A stretch of 64,000 nt of DNA from Physella acuta (Eukaryota > Mollusca > Gastropoda > Physidae), in the NCBI RefSeq assembly GCF_028476545.1, contig NW_026731669.1, forward strand, positions 339,001 through 403,000, in the 5' to 3' direction. Positions 48,190 through 60,189 of this stretch are shown here, piece by piece. Positions within the stretch are counted from its first letter, which is position 1. Each line of letters begins with the position of its first letter. The position numbers were made by a program, and so were the translations under genes. The notes under the pieces are model-generated. The model ran no database searches. It was given only the letters and a program-made list of their open reading frames with translations, and was not told the DNA's origin.

Positions 48190-49200
48190 AATGAACATGG
48201 CTCCCGGTCAAAACCCCCTTGGACATAAACCCCCTGGACATAAACCCCCCGACATAAACCTCCTGGACAAAAACCCCCCGCGATATAAACCCCCTGGACA
48301 AAAACCCCCAAATGAGGTTTATATAAGGAATAACCAAAGATGATGGGAAACTAAATTAGTATATAAATACAAAACAAACATTAGAAAAAAAAGTTTATTT
48401 TTATTATAACTTTAAAAACACAGATTGTGAGAGATGCCTCGCAAATACTCAATAATGGTGGACTCATTAAAATTTTTATCAACAGTTAAAATTCGAGAGC
48501 TGCTATCAGTATATTTTTTTTCTGTTTTGGTAAACAGTGACCTGAATTAATCTGTGTACAATAAACCTCTTGGAGCGATTGTTCCATCTTAATAAAGTAA
48601 ATAAATTTCCAAATATTTGGGTGGCAACATCCCATATTCGACTAGAAACATCTGTGCCAGCCTTCAAATGAGTTGTTTGTTTTTGGCATACGGTCTTCAG
48701 CACGAGTGTGCATACTCCACATATCAAGTGGAAACATAGGTTGTCTCCGACAGTGGGTTTTTAGCGTTTGATGTTGACGCCTGATGTTACGCCGTATGTG
48801 TGGAACCGAGGGCAGCTTGGCCTTGGCATCTTCAGTAATCGTAGTAATTTAATGTAATTTTTTTTTTTTTTTGGTTCACATCATCGTTATTATTTCTTTA
48901 TATAAACCTCAGTCCGGGGGTTATTATCCGGGGGGTTTATGTCGCGGGGTTTTTTACAGGGGGTTTATATCGCGGGGTTTTTTTGTCCAGGGGGTTTATG
49001 TCGCTGGGGTTTTGGTCCAGGGGGTTTATGTCGGGGGGGGGGGGGGTTGGTCCAGGGGGTTTATGTCGGGGGGTTTATGTCGGGGGGGTTTTGGTCCAGG
49101 GGGTTTATGTCGGGGGGGGGGGGGGTGGTCCTGGGGGTTTATGTCGGGGGGTTTATGACCAGGGTTATTTGTCCAGGGTTTTTTTGACCGGACACCCCCA
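48190..49200. mobile_element. Foldback-type element with minisatellite inverted arms
   Basis: The left arm (48,200-48,345) holds repeats of GGACATAAACCCCCT; the right arm (48,895-49,195) holds the reverse, GGGGGTTTATGTC(C/G). Both arms end outside with GGTCAAAAcccc-type sequence and inside with AGGTTTATATAA. The middle (48,350-48,890) is unique. Long inverted arms made of variable short repeats define foldback elements. Comparison with the 15.2-17.1 kb arm shows it as an insertion. Confidence 0.7.
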
Positions 49201-49453
49201 AACGTAGCCTTCAAACAAAAATATAAAGCAACACATATTTTAGCAATTGTATAAGTGTATGATTCGGTATTATTATGTCAATGTTATTATACTATGACGT
49301 ATTTTGATCCAGAAGATGACTTTACTTTTTTAAATATTTATCGTTTGCTGCCATTGTTGCTGGCAAAGAAACCCACACATATGTCTGAAGCTATTTCGGA
49401 TTTTCTTGTTGTTTTTATTTAACTGAAATCTTCGTAGTGTCTGCCCCTAGTTT

Positions 49454-49589
49454 TTACTTTCTCGAATATAGGAAGTAGGCCTATAGAGAAAGTCTTGTAA
49501 TCGTGCAAAAAAAAATAGAGATTTTTGCAAATCTCGACGTTTTACATCTCACTGATACGGAAAAACAAAATTTTGCAATCTTGTCCGTA

Positions 49590-49624
<35 letters not shown>

Positions 49625-50180
49625 GTATGTAAACACGATAACTTGAGTACCGTTACAGCTAGGTTGATGAAATTTCATATATAAGTATTTTATCAAAATC
49701 GTAGATCCATATCAACTTTTGAGCGATTTCCGATAACCGGAAGTGGTACTTTTTCTACTTTGAATTTTTTAAAAGCCTATAACTTGAGTACTATTTCAGA
49801 TAGATAAATGAAATTTGATACGTAAGTAAAAGATCTAATTATCTATCTTCTGTTAAATTTTGAGTTATTTCCGTTGACCGGAAGTACTTATTTACGCTAT
49901 TTCCGATTTCTCAAAAAAACGCATGTAAATTTATAAAGAACTAATAATATTGCGCACTATTATGCACATCTTTATTTAGCGTTCACTTGGTGTGCATTTA
50001 TTTTTTCTACCAGATTATATTCTATTTTTAAAAATTTGAGTAATTAAAATGGATTAAAAATCATGTCTAGAAGTCTATATTCCGAGTTGCCATCCCCCCG
50101 TAGTGTTATATTAGAATATTCGAGAAAGTTTAGGGGAGATCACCCTCGGTTTTATTTTTTTCCTAGTGTCAGCCGTTTTG
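49454..50180 (+). repeat. Dispersed CTTTCTC repeat, copy 3
   Basis: 'actttctcgaatatagga', 'gagaaagtcttgtaatcg', a (TG)n run at 49,597-49,622, 'gcgatttccgataaccggaa' and 'gcgcactattatgcacat' match 14,128-14,735 over the whole length. Same strand as the other long copies, though it sits inside an inverted duplication. Confidence 0.65.
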
Positions 50181-50254
50181 AATTTTGTCTGTCTTCAAAT
50201 GCTTCTCGCTAACAGATATTTTTTTTCGTTTATTTTTTTTTCTGCTTTGGATAT

Positions 50255-50308
50255 TACTTTAAGGCTAGAACAGCTTTAAAAATTCCAACAGTTGCAAGGT
50301 TTCTACCG

Positions 50309-50397
<89 letters not shown>

Positions 50398-50640
50398 CAA
50401 TATTGACACAATGAACGTCGCAGTCTTGGTTCTGTATTTGGCTAAGAGTCTTAAGTCTTGAATCTGCAGCATGGGAGAACAGTTTGATTGTTGAGGCTTA
50501 CGTCTGTAGAACATCTGTACACTTATAACTGTTTCCTCAGAAATTTCCCGTTGATGCACATGAAGGGATAGTGCGTTCAGCACTAGGCAAAGTCGCCTTC
50601 GTTGCCTAATGTAAGTTAGGCTTGCATGTCTTGTAAGCAT
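50255..50640 (-). mobile_element. SINE copy with long tail and (AT)n, reverse
   Basis: Reverse of 15,225-15,660: 'ggctagaacagctttaaa', (AT)n at 50,312-50,393, 'aatctgcagcatgggagaac', 'catgaagggatagtgcgttc', 'ccttcgttgcctaatgtaag'. Confidence 0.65.
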
Positions 50641-50764
50641 TTTATTACATTCAAATGATTAACTCAAATCTTTTGATAGATTTAAAACGCTTAACCGTTA
50701 TAATTTCTATCTACCGTAATGTATTTTAGGCAATTTTCATGTTTAAAGTAAAGTACAAAATAGT

Positions 50765-50840
50765 TTTCCTTTCAAACCTTACGGTCTATGGGGCAAGTGA
50801 AGTAGAGTTCACTTGTTTCTGTGACCTCGGCATATTTTCA
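50765..50840 (-). mobile_element. SINE 3' fragment
   Basis: 'ccttacggtctatggggcaa' and 'gtgacctcggcatat' are the reversed SINE 3' region. Confidence 0.55.
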
Positions 50841-51344
50841 TGTTTATTGTTTTAAATATTTTCTCTGTACCAAATGTCGGCAAAATTGCTGTTCTAAACT
50901 TACCATGAATTGTAACTTTACATAATACAGTTCTTGCTCTATTTTACAAAATTATTACATACAAGAAAATAGACGAACAAGATAAAACTTACTTGATTTG
51001 TTGTCAATTTCATTAGAATTAGAATTAGCAAATTGTTATCAAACAACTTTTTGATACTGATGTTGGTATACCGTGATACTGTCGGTGATTTTAAAACATT
51101 CCTAGTTCAATGTGACGACAAGGCCGACATGTAGCCTAAATAAGGATATATACATGTACAATAATGATTTATTTCAATGAAGTGAAGTTCTAATAAACTT
51201 AACTTATATCATACACAACCGTTAAGATGTACATCTTGTTTTGTCCTACTCCAATAGAAATGTTAAGTGAGATCGGAGTTTGTCGCTCTGATTGACTAAC
51301 ACTTGTAAAATTTTTCTTTATTCTTATTTCTTCTAAATACTTTC

Positions 51345-51500
51345 ACCAACTGGTTATAGAACACTCGCATGTTGAAATGTAAGTCTCTCGTTCCAAAGTT
51401 CATCCAGCTCTAATGGGTTCCTGAGTAAAATCGGGAAATATAATTCCGGCTATGATGGCATAATTTAAATATGTCATGTTCAAAGAAAAAGATTAACTCT
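51345..51500 (+). mobile_element. SINE copy, degenerate
   Basis: 'caaagttcatccagctctaa' and 'tgggttcctgagtaaaatcg' follow the SINE order, with the B-box area lost. Confidence 0.45.
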
Positions 51501-52194
51501 TAACTTTTTAAAGGTATCGTAACTTCATTGGATTTTATGGCAGAACTTGTTAAATATTTGTAACATTACAAACAATGATTAATGCACAAAACCAAAAGTT
51601 TATAATGAGCTCACAAAAACTGTAAAGATTATTTTTTATCTATAGAATATATTTTATAGCTATTTTGATGCATGTAATATTGATCAAAGTTATTACAAGC
51701 TGTAAAACACATACCACATATATGATCTGATAGAAAGGCTATTTCTTTATTGTTTTAGCTGAAAACTTTAAAAAGTTTTCAGCTAAAGGGAAGCAACAAT
51801 GAAAATATTTTAAAATATTTTAAAAGAAAAGAAATTCATGGTTATCTTTCCTTTTTATTGTTCCTGTCAATAGTTTATGTCGTTAATCTCTCAACAATGG
51901 AAGATATTAACCTCCATCATATTATAGGGACATTCATATGTTGTATAAATTGTGACTTATAATGTGACATATTCTTAATGTACTTATTAATGTTTTTTTT
52001 TATCTATGGTTATTTGATAAACCCTGCTCGAACAAAGTGTCATGGTCCAAGGGAAATAACAATAAAAACATTTTACATTCAACAAAATTTCATGGTTGTC
52101 TTTCTATTTAATTTCATAGCCATAATTGTTTTGTCAACGTTTTAGGATTTATTAGGATTGCTTCGATTTTCTGTGGCTTGGCACTGTTCGTTAT
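51501..52194. other. AT-rich intergenic, nothing recognised
   Basis: Contains 'aagttttcagctaaaggga' paired with 'agctgaaaacttt' (about 51,760-51,786), a short inverted repeat. Nothing else. Confidence 0.4.
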
Positions 52195-52390
52195 CAGAGT
52201 TTCTTACAGCCCCCCCCGAAAAATTTTTTACCGCCCCCCCCCCCCTCCCCCCGAACGAAATCAAATTTATATAATTTATATAGAAAATATATACTTTTAA
52301 CAGTGTCCGCCCCCCGAAGAAAGTTTACCGCCCCCCCGAAGATTTCAAGTGCCCCCCCCCCCCGGAGAAAAAAGTCTGGAAGAAACACTG
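52195..52390. mobile_element. Complete 196-bp hAT-type element, C-rich (family hAT-C)
   Basis: The ends CAGAGTTTCTTACAG and CTGGAAGAAACACTG are inverted repeats. The flanks are a perfect 8-bp duplication TTCGTTAT (52,187-52,194 and 52,391-52,398) that fits nTnnnnAn. The interior has C-tracts, 'gaacgaaatcaaa' and 'acttttaacagtgtccg'. No coding capacity. Confidence 0.85.
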
Positions 52391-52398
52391 TTCGTTAT

Positions 52399-54230
52399 TG
52401 GTTGCCACGTTCACATCGTTAAATACCTTATTACACTGTGATACATCACATTAAAATGCACGCCATACAATACACTACACCCATCACAACTTTATTCATA
52501 ATAAAATAACGTGTTTCTCTACAATATTTGCGACGTGATACAATAAAAAATTACGTGGAAACTTTGTTAAAATTTGTAAAACAAAAAAAAAAGCCTAGTA
52601 AAAATAACACATTATATCAAAATGAAGAATGTTTTATTGTATGTATATGTATGTTTGTGCGTATGTATCGAGCTGCCTTTACATCTTTATCTCGTCACTA
52701 AAGCTACGGCAACATCTAAATTTATCAACGATAAGGTCTTACAGGGGTAACGCACCTATCATCGTTTATTACTAATCACAAAATCTAGGTGTAGAGATCT
52801 TTTTGTATCAAAGCTCGAGATGTATGGATCTGTTAGCACAGCTTGGAAGTGTAGATCTATGTTTTGCAAAGCTCAAGGTTTGTGTTGAAACGATTGGCTC
52901 GTTAAAAATTGTTTCAGTCGAAATTTAAATAGAGTTATTTATAAATAGGATTATAATGAATGTCCTCTATTCACTCGCTGATGTCATTTGGGGAGAACTT
53001 AGGAATAATTTAATTTCAGCCACTTTTTCAGCTTGATAGTTCCCATCATCAACACAGCTGGTGTTATGAGTGTTTGCCCGATGATTTGTGGTTTACCCCG
53101 CTTTACCATAAGGTAGACGGCTTTGTACGATGCCGTGAGGATACAAAGCTTAGAATAGACATATGAGTCTATTTATCAAATCTAGCTCTCTTCACATTGA
53201 AGAGAATTGAAATTTCGACGAGCTTTTCATAAACATCAGCTCTTTAATTTATTATAATTAACAGTAGGCCAGCCCATACTACTCAATTCTACCCGTTATC
53301 GTAAATAAAAATTTACATGACATTATGTTCGGGTAAAAATAGAGCGTCTAGTATTACTTGTCCTCTCTTAGTTGAATTACAACCATGTGAATTACGCAAC
53401 CGCTTCTATTAAGTATGCGTATTATACCTAGTATAAGTAAAATTAAAACTCAGAAATCTTGATATACTTAGCAGGTTCCGGGAAGCGCCGGGTACATGCT
53501 GCTATTTTTTTTTGTGTATCTGCGGACGAATGCAGATGGTTTTTACCACTCAAAGGTGAATGTCCTAGCAAACAGGATACTGTGATATATCAGGCCATGG
53601 TTAGAATATACATTCGTCAAGATTTAAATATTTCATTATGACAAAGTCTATTTTAGGTCTGAACCACTATATGTGATTGCCATTTGTCTACACTGTACTA
53701 AAGTGAAGCTAAATTCATCAACCTCATTTTGTCGCCATATAACATCCTTTGTATTCAGAATAGACACTACCATTACTTATAACTACAACGTAAGCTGTAA
53801 TACTATATCTACCCGATACATCTTCTTGATTGTTCGTGATATATCTACCTGTTTAATACCCGTTTGGGATGTTATTTGTTTCCAATTATCATTTCAGAGC
53901 ATTCCCCAAGTGTGTGGAATGTTCATTGTAAAATATCTAATATGTTGTCATGCTGCTAATGTTCCCTCAATCATTGTTGTTGGAAGTATTCTGGTGTACA
54001 TTCTTGAGTGAAGTTTATTGCTGGTAGTCAGCTTCAGGTGCTAGCACTGACAACATTTTTGTTCGGGCTGGTTTATTACAATCAAAGTGAATATTTTGTT
54101 ACATTATAACTGTTTAAATTTGTGAAAATTTTAGATCGGGTAGACCTACACTTAATGTAATAAATGTAACAGGGGTGCTACCAGTTTGAACAAGTTAGTT
54201 GGGCTGTTAATGATGTTTGTACGATGTCGT
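52399..54230. other. Intergenic; unassigned 112-codon frame at 53,673-54,011 (+)
   Basis: The frame (starting MIAICLHCTKVKL) has no recognisable domain, no clear splice context and ordinary AT-rich codon use; a chance frame is likely. A 60-codon frame at 53,459-53,641 is equally unsupported. Confidence 0.4.
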
Positions 54231-54796
54231 CATGGTGTTACTTTATCAAGGTGTGTGTCGATACTGAAGGTTGGTGTCATGGTGTTACTTTATCAAGGTG
54301 TGTGTCGATACTGAAGGTTGGTGTCGTGGTGTTACTTTAACAAGGTGTGTGTCGATACTGAAGGTTGGTGTCATGGTGTTACTTTAACAAGGTGTGTCGA
54401 TACTGAAGGTTGGTGTCATGGTGTTACTTTAACAAGGTGTGTGTCGATACTGAAGGTTGGTGACATGGTGTTACTTTAACAAGGTGTGTGTCGATACTGA
54501 AGGTTGGTGTCATGGTGTTACTTTAACAAGGTGTGTGTCGATACTGAAGGTTGGTGTCATGGTGTTACTTTAACAAAATGTGTGTCGATACTGAAGGTTG
54601 GTGTCATGGTGTTACTTTAACAAGGTGTGTGTCGATACTGAAGGTTGGTGTCATGGTGTTACTTTAACAAGGTGTGTGTCGATACTGAAGGTTGGTGTCA
54701 TGGTGTTACTTTAACAAGGTGTGTGTCGATACTGAAGGTTGGTGTCATGGTGTTACTTTAACAAGGTGTGTGTCGATACTGAAGGTTGATGTCATG
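54231..54796. repeat. 47-bp minisatellite, ~12 units
   Basis: The unit is CATGGTGTTACTTTAACAAG followed by 'gtgtgtgtcgatactgaagg' and 'ttggtgt'. The first two units have TTATCAAG, one unit lacks a GT, and one has AAAATG. Homogeneous otherwise, so recently expanded. Confidence 0.95.
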
Positions 54797-55171
54797 GCAT
54801 CATAGTACCCCCACCAGTTTTATGATCACATGTTTGAAACCCTCCACATCTTAACACCCGACAGTCGTTTCCCCTTCCAGATGACATGATACACCTTCTT
54901 CTGTTTGTCGGTGTTGCTAAACCCTTGATATCTGTTTAGCCAGGTCATCTTTGACCACAGACAGCAGAAGAAATCCGGAGCTGACTGGTGTGCATGTGGG
55001 GTCTGACAGCTGAATATCGGGAACAGTTATGTACTACTCGTGTCGCCAAACGTGCTACGTAGTAATTCTAAGATTTACTCGACGCTCACGTCAAGGTGAA
55101 GACAATAAGATAACAAAACTGCAGATCTTCTATCATCTAGATAAAAACAACAATGAAATAACAAAACTGCA
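54797..55171. other. Intergenic, nothing recognised
   Basis: 'ataacaaaactgca' occurs twice (about 55,111 and 55,158) just left of the LTR-like sequence. Confidence 0.4.
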
Positions 55172-55384
55172 TGTTAGGATGTGAGATGAGGGCAGGGTCG
55201 ACAGTTGCAGAAAACGTACACAGAAGTCCACGATCCAATATAAATCAGAACAGCGTTTATTCATTTCATAGTATAATTGCACTGTTAAATATACACGGGA
55301 CACGACTACATCGACGACGACAGACGAAGACATCCACACCTTAACGCGACATGACCAAGACTCATTAAACTCCTCCCCCTAACA
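55172..55384 (-). mobile_element. Probable solo LTR fossil
   Basis: On the minus strand 213 bases run from TGTTAG to CTAACA, with AATAAACGCTGTTCTG near the middle as an LTR polyadenylation region would have. No internal region lies beside it. No clear 5-bp duplication is seen and the family is unknown; limits are approximate. A purine tract GGGGGAGGAG near its start also occurs before the LTR-like end at 31,660. Confidence 0.4.
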
Positions 55385-58300
55385 AAAAAATCATGCTTTA
55401 CCACGTTACGTCCTTACATGTCTCGTCACATTCAATTTTGTTTTATTAATACAACACATTCTACTACACATACTCTTATACCCATTCATTAACTTAAAAT
55501 ACCTAATATCGAAGCTTTGTCAAGATGTCCGTCGTTTTAAATATTTAAAAAAGTATAAATAAGCTACAAGTTTGAATGGATAAAAATCGTTAAGGAAAAC
55601 ACATTACAATAATATTATCTAAAATGTTATTCAACAAATACGTTGAATAGCTAGTCCCTTGTCTACCTATTTAAATAGAAACGTTAAATGAGATCGGAGT
55701 TTATCGCTGAATTAGCCAATATGAAAAAAACTCTACTTCATCTGCCCTCGATCGACCGTCAGTCCTGAATGAGACATTTTATTTATATTGAATTGTAATT
55801 TTTTAACGATTGAGAATTAAAGTTTATTATCACACTATGCATGTTGGTCTTCTTGCAATAAGTCCATACTAAACACCCACTAACGCCATATTAAACATTT
55901 TAATAACTGTAGGCTTCACAGAACGTTTATGACGAGTTTCTTTCAACATTAATGACCAATACAAAACGATCTTTCAGTTTGATATTTTGTGTTGTTGACC
56001 AGCCTTCCAGTGACTAGTATTACAACCGATATTCAAGAAAATGTAGATACAGTAAAAATGTATGTGTATTACTGAAAAAGCAGCGTGTTGCATAAACTAA
56101 TCAATTCAAAAGCATGAATAATTTACATATTATACATATTTCAGTTCACATTAGTAAAATATACGTTCGTAATATTTTTTCACCAACGAAGCGACTATAC
56201 TTGTTGTTGCTAGCTCTTTTTAATATAAACATTAGATTTATTTTCGTTTATGATATACTGTTGAACAAAGTTGATGCGTTGTGAGCCACCTCACAGAGCG
56301 TGTGTCTTGAGTAAAGTGAAAAGAACAGCAATTATCAAGAGGTCCCATTAACAATAATTCAAAGACTTGTAAATGATATTTTTTTCTTCCTTGTCTCTAG
56401 CATGAGACTAATATATCCGTGCCGGAATGAATAAACCCTCTACTTTTACACAGGTATGTGTAAAGACAGCTAAGAAGTAAGCTGTCTCAACGTGTAGCAA
56501 TAGCATTAAAATATATCCCTCGCTTGGTTGCGCGCCGGCATATATTTGTAACTAAAATACTTGTAGCTAATCTACTCAACTTTCTTTTTTAGAGAAACAT
56601 TCAATAATAACATACTTTTATAAAAAAAAAATGAAATATTGATTGTAATATCGTATCAAACCAAAAATATAAACATTGTTTTACTAAAGACTTGTTTAAT
56701 GTTTATTTATCGGTAAAACAGATCGCAAAATTATAAATACACCTTTCTAAGAAAAACTTGAAGTTCACATCGGTTGCAACAGCAACATTCCAAAGAAAAA
56801 CTTGTAATTCCGACGGAAGAACTGCTTAAAACTAAGCCTCGTCTTATGTGAGCCTAATTAAATAAGTGTTAGCAAATACTTCATCGACTATAGAGGTTTA
56901 GTTTACGGAGAAGAATTTCCCATTTTTCACTCTATCATAAAATGCTTCCCAAAGAAACTATTACTGAGAAATAAAATATATAACAATATATATTAAAAAA
57001 CAAAACATTAAAGTAATGTGTTATATGCACTTAAAGAATGAAGACATAAACAATTATGCTTTAAAAGAATTGAACAATAAATTGTTTATTTTACATACTT
57101 AAGTTATAAAGGTAGCTCACTTCTTCTCTTGTTTATATACCTCTTTCGAGGAAACATTTCAAATGTGGTAGGTGTTGTATAATTTAGTTTAATACTTGTT
57201 GGGAGTATACAGAAATATTAATGTTACATGGCAAAAGAGGGGCGCAGAAAGAACAATTCTTCCGCTTACGAGCGTGCTACCACGCAGAGTTCTGCATTTG
57301 TATGAAGGATACGAGATCAACGATAAACCACCATTAAGGTGGAATTATTGGGTTTATTCAACAATTAGCTCAACCACTGGTAAACTGTGGCAAGCTAGTT
57401 GGTAGAGTGTGTTGAGAAAGTACACACAATGTTTGTTAGCACACCAAAGGCTAGTTCACACTGCGCCACAATCGATTATACAATCGATCGGCTTTTATAA
57501 GCACGAATGTTCAGTGTATTGAATGTCTGGTGCTATATATTGAGTGCACTGTGGTGCTCATCTATTTAGAAATTCTTTAAAATATTCAGTCCATGGTTAT
57601 TAAAATCAATAAAATGATTTTTTGAGTAGAAGAATTACCACGAGTATATCAAAATAAAAAACTGCAAACATTCTATCTGTTATAATTGTGTTCGATAATT
57701 TTATCTGAATTATAATCCTTTCTGTTTATTTGTGGCTTAGTCCAAAAATTCTATAATGTACGTATGCAATTTTTAATACGTTCAGAGCGCCTAGATACTT
57801 TTGATCTAAACCCCTCTGCTGAAGGGTTTTATTACGTATTTATTTTTTATTAAATGCACTATAATATAATACATTCATTCAACAGAAGAATCTTTTATAC
57901 ACGAGATAACTCAGCATAAAGGTTTATTTATTGTCAGTAAGGCTAGTTTGTGTATGAGTGTTAATTGATTAATTTAAAAAATAAAATCTTAAAATAAATA
58001 ATTTATAATTAAAACATGTGTTTGTTTGATTAAAACTTAAACCGTGTTCCACATCTTTTAAATGTATGCCACTGCAACGTCATTGTACAAGGACTTCCTA
58101 GTCTATTAATATGTTTCAACCTTTTATGTCAAGTAGTGCAGAATCGTAACCTAAAAATAGATTGAAAACAAGCTTAGTCAAACTTACGTTCTAGATCAAT
58201 GATCTAAATATAATCCGTGACGTAGCTATCTATAATTGTATCGGTAAAACCAGAAATGTGTAACGTAATAGTACGCAATATACATCTACGCCTACATATT

Positions 58301-58560
58301 TTTAAATACATTCAAGGTCTTAGTTTTTTTATAACACGTACCGTTAACAACATCAGACAAAAGCGTAACCATTTCGAAATATGATTAACAAACTGAGAAT
58401 TTAGTTACAATTAGAAATATTAAATGTACGACGGATTTATAATTTTTTTTTTAAAGCGTACTATAAAAAAGCTTTTGTGAATAGCTGAACAAGCATGTTG
58501 CAGCATCTTCATAATTTAGGTCAAATAAAAACTTTTATTTTGGCAATTTTCTAGGTATAA
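55385..58560. other. AT-rich intergenic, almost nothing recognised
   Basis: A SINE-like 3' word lies at about 55,735-55,775. A 69-codon frame at 57,196-57,405 is unrecognised. No other feature is supported in this 3-kb stretch. Confidence 0.45.
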
Positions 58561-58569
58561 ACGTCATTA

Positions 58570-58655
58570 TTAAATCGGCATGGTCGAGGTGGGAAAGCGC
58601 ATATCCCCTCACATTATAATTCCCTAGTTCAAATCTTCTGACAGATGTTGCTAAT
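58570..58655 (+). repeat. tRNA-like sequence, SINE head or tRNA pseudogene
   Basis: 'ggcatggtcgaggtgggaaa' resembles an A box and 'tagttcaaatctt' a B box, about 45 bases apart. No intact cloverleaf stems could be drawn. Confidence 0.35.
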
Positions 58656-59285
58656 GTATTTTGCTAACCAGTATTTCGCCAAAATTTACATTCATCCTTT
58701 TCAGCTTGTTTTGTCAATAGGTGATTCATCAAGTAACCTTATGTAGTCAAATTATAGAGAATGTTTAAATAAATATAATTAGCTTGTTAGCAGTTTTTTG
58801 TCGCTTTTTTTTCAAACCGTATAGTCTGGTAAGAGTAATTATGTCTCATTCAGCAAAATTAAGAAGTAAAATTAAAATTTGAATCGTGTTTAGAAGAGCC
58901 GATAGCTAAATTAGTTAATAACCTAATATTGCAGATAACATTTGTGGCTAAATCTATCAATTTTCTTTTCAAGCTTGGTGAACTACTGTAATTTTTATTA
59001 AAAAGGAATTTAAAATACTCAACTTATTACATTTATTATTAAAATATAATTTCTTTAATAAGTGTCAATAGTGAAATAATGAAATTGATGACGATAGGTG
59101 CACATTTCACTATGTTTTATAGTGTGAATACATTTGCTCAGCATTTCGTTTGACCACTTCAGCTAACGCTCTGGTACACGCCCTAAGGTATCACCTCACT
59201 AAGCGAATCCAATGTATACCACGGCAATAGGAGTCATGAATATTTGATCTAGTTTCAAATAAATTATTTTTACATTTATTATATA
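58656..59285. other. AT-rich intergenic, nothing recognised
   Basis: No supported feature. Confidence 0.5.
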
Positions 59286-59537
59286 CTAGCGTACCCGTCC
59301 CCGCGCGTTGCCGCGGGGATAGAAGAAGGGTTTCATTCATACGTTACCAATCCTATATTCTTAGACTTGTAACCTTGTTTTCTAAAAGTGAGTTATTTAA
59401 ATGTATACAATGCCTGCGCTTGGATCATAAACACCGGGACACGGGTTTACCTACACTACCGCGTGGAAACCTTATGTGTACATTAATCACCCACCGAAAT
59501 AATCAGGTAGAACACACTTCGGTTACCACCCATGTGT

Positions 59538-60165
59538 CAGGGACGTAGAGGGGCGCTCTCAGGAACCCCCCCCCCCCTTCGATTACATACCGCATAGGCG
59601 CCACGTACGGCCCCTGGCTCCTTAAAACTAACTGGCGCCATCGTGCCAAATAGCATCCTGTTAACAATGATACAGATTGCGTCATTCGCTAAAGTGACAC
59701 AAATGAACAGGATTTTTTTCTTTAGCACGTAAAAAAATTATTTCACGTGTTTCAAACATCAGTGTGACTGATGCAATATGTTAGCGTTACTAATGGTCTA
59801 TTATTACATGCTCGATCTCAATTTCTGATTGTATTGTCTAAAAATAGATGCTAATAGCATCATTCGCAAAGTGACGAAACTGTTTGGATTTTTTTACGGA
59901 CAAAAAGAAACATCCCAGTTAATAATCTAAACTTGGTTATTTTTTCTGATTATTAAAATAAAATATATTACATGGCCTCCCAACTGAGCCTTTGGGGATG
60001 GAAACTGAAATATTTTTTTGCATCCAAATCGCATCATACCAGGGTGCCGGCGGACACGCCTGATTCATTTTAGTCAGCGTTGGTAACACCCCATCCTATC
60101 CATTGTCTGTCACACTGTTTAGACCAAACGTAGTCGCCATAGCGCTCACGGGAAAGACCAGGGCG
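59538..60165 (-). repeat. Dispersed repeat inside the Helitron (partner 46,155-46,722)
   Basis: The left edge CAGGGACGTAGAGGGGCGC resembles a hAT terminus. The rest is the reverse of 46,155-46,722, including the GC-rich unit 'gccggcggacacgcctgatt'. Probably an insertion into the Helitron. Confidence 0.6.
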
Positions 60166-60189
60166 CTAAATCGCATCCTGCCGGGGGGG

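Larger units (their letters stand above)
47780..50640. repeat. Right arm of inverted duplication (partner 15,225-17,075)
   Basis: Homologous blocks are 47,780-48,045, 48,050-48,165, 49,205-49,450, 50,255-50,310 and 50,390-50,640. They are interrupted by a foldback element (about 48,190-49,200) and a CTTTCTC repeat (about 49,454-50,215). Confidence 0.75.

Noticed and set aside
53460-53510. Possible reversed Helitron 3' end ('cttagcaggttccgggaa')
   Set aside because: A weak GC-rich stem (CCGG/CCGG) and no proper CTRR; no second copy in the window.
53673-54011. 112-codon frame, the longest non-repetitive one
   Set aside because: No recognisable domain, no signal or splice context, no repeat explanation; kept only as an unsupported frame within the intergenic entry.
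54231-54796. Regular spaced repeats resembling a CRISPR array
   Set aside because: The units are directly adjacent with no variable spacers, and the sequence is clearly eukaryotic.
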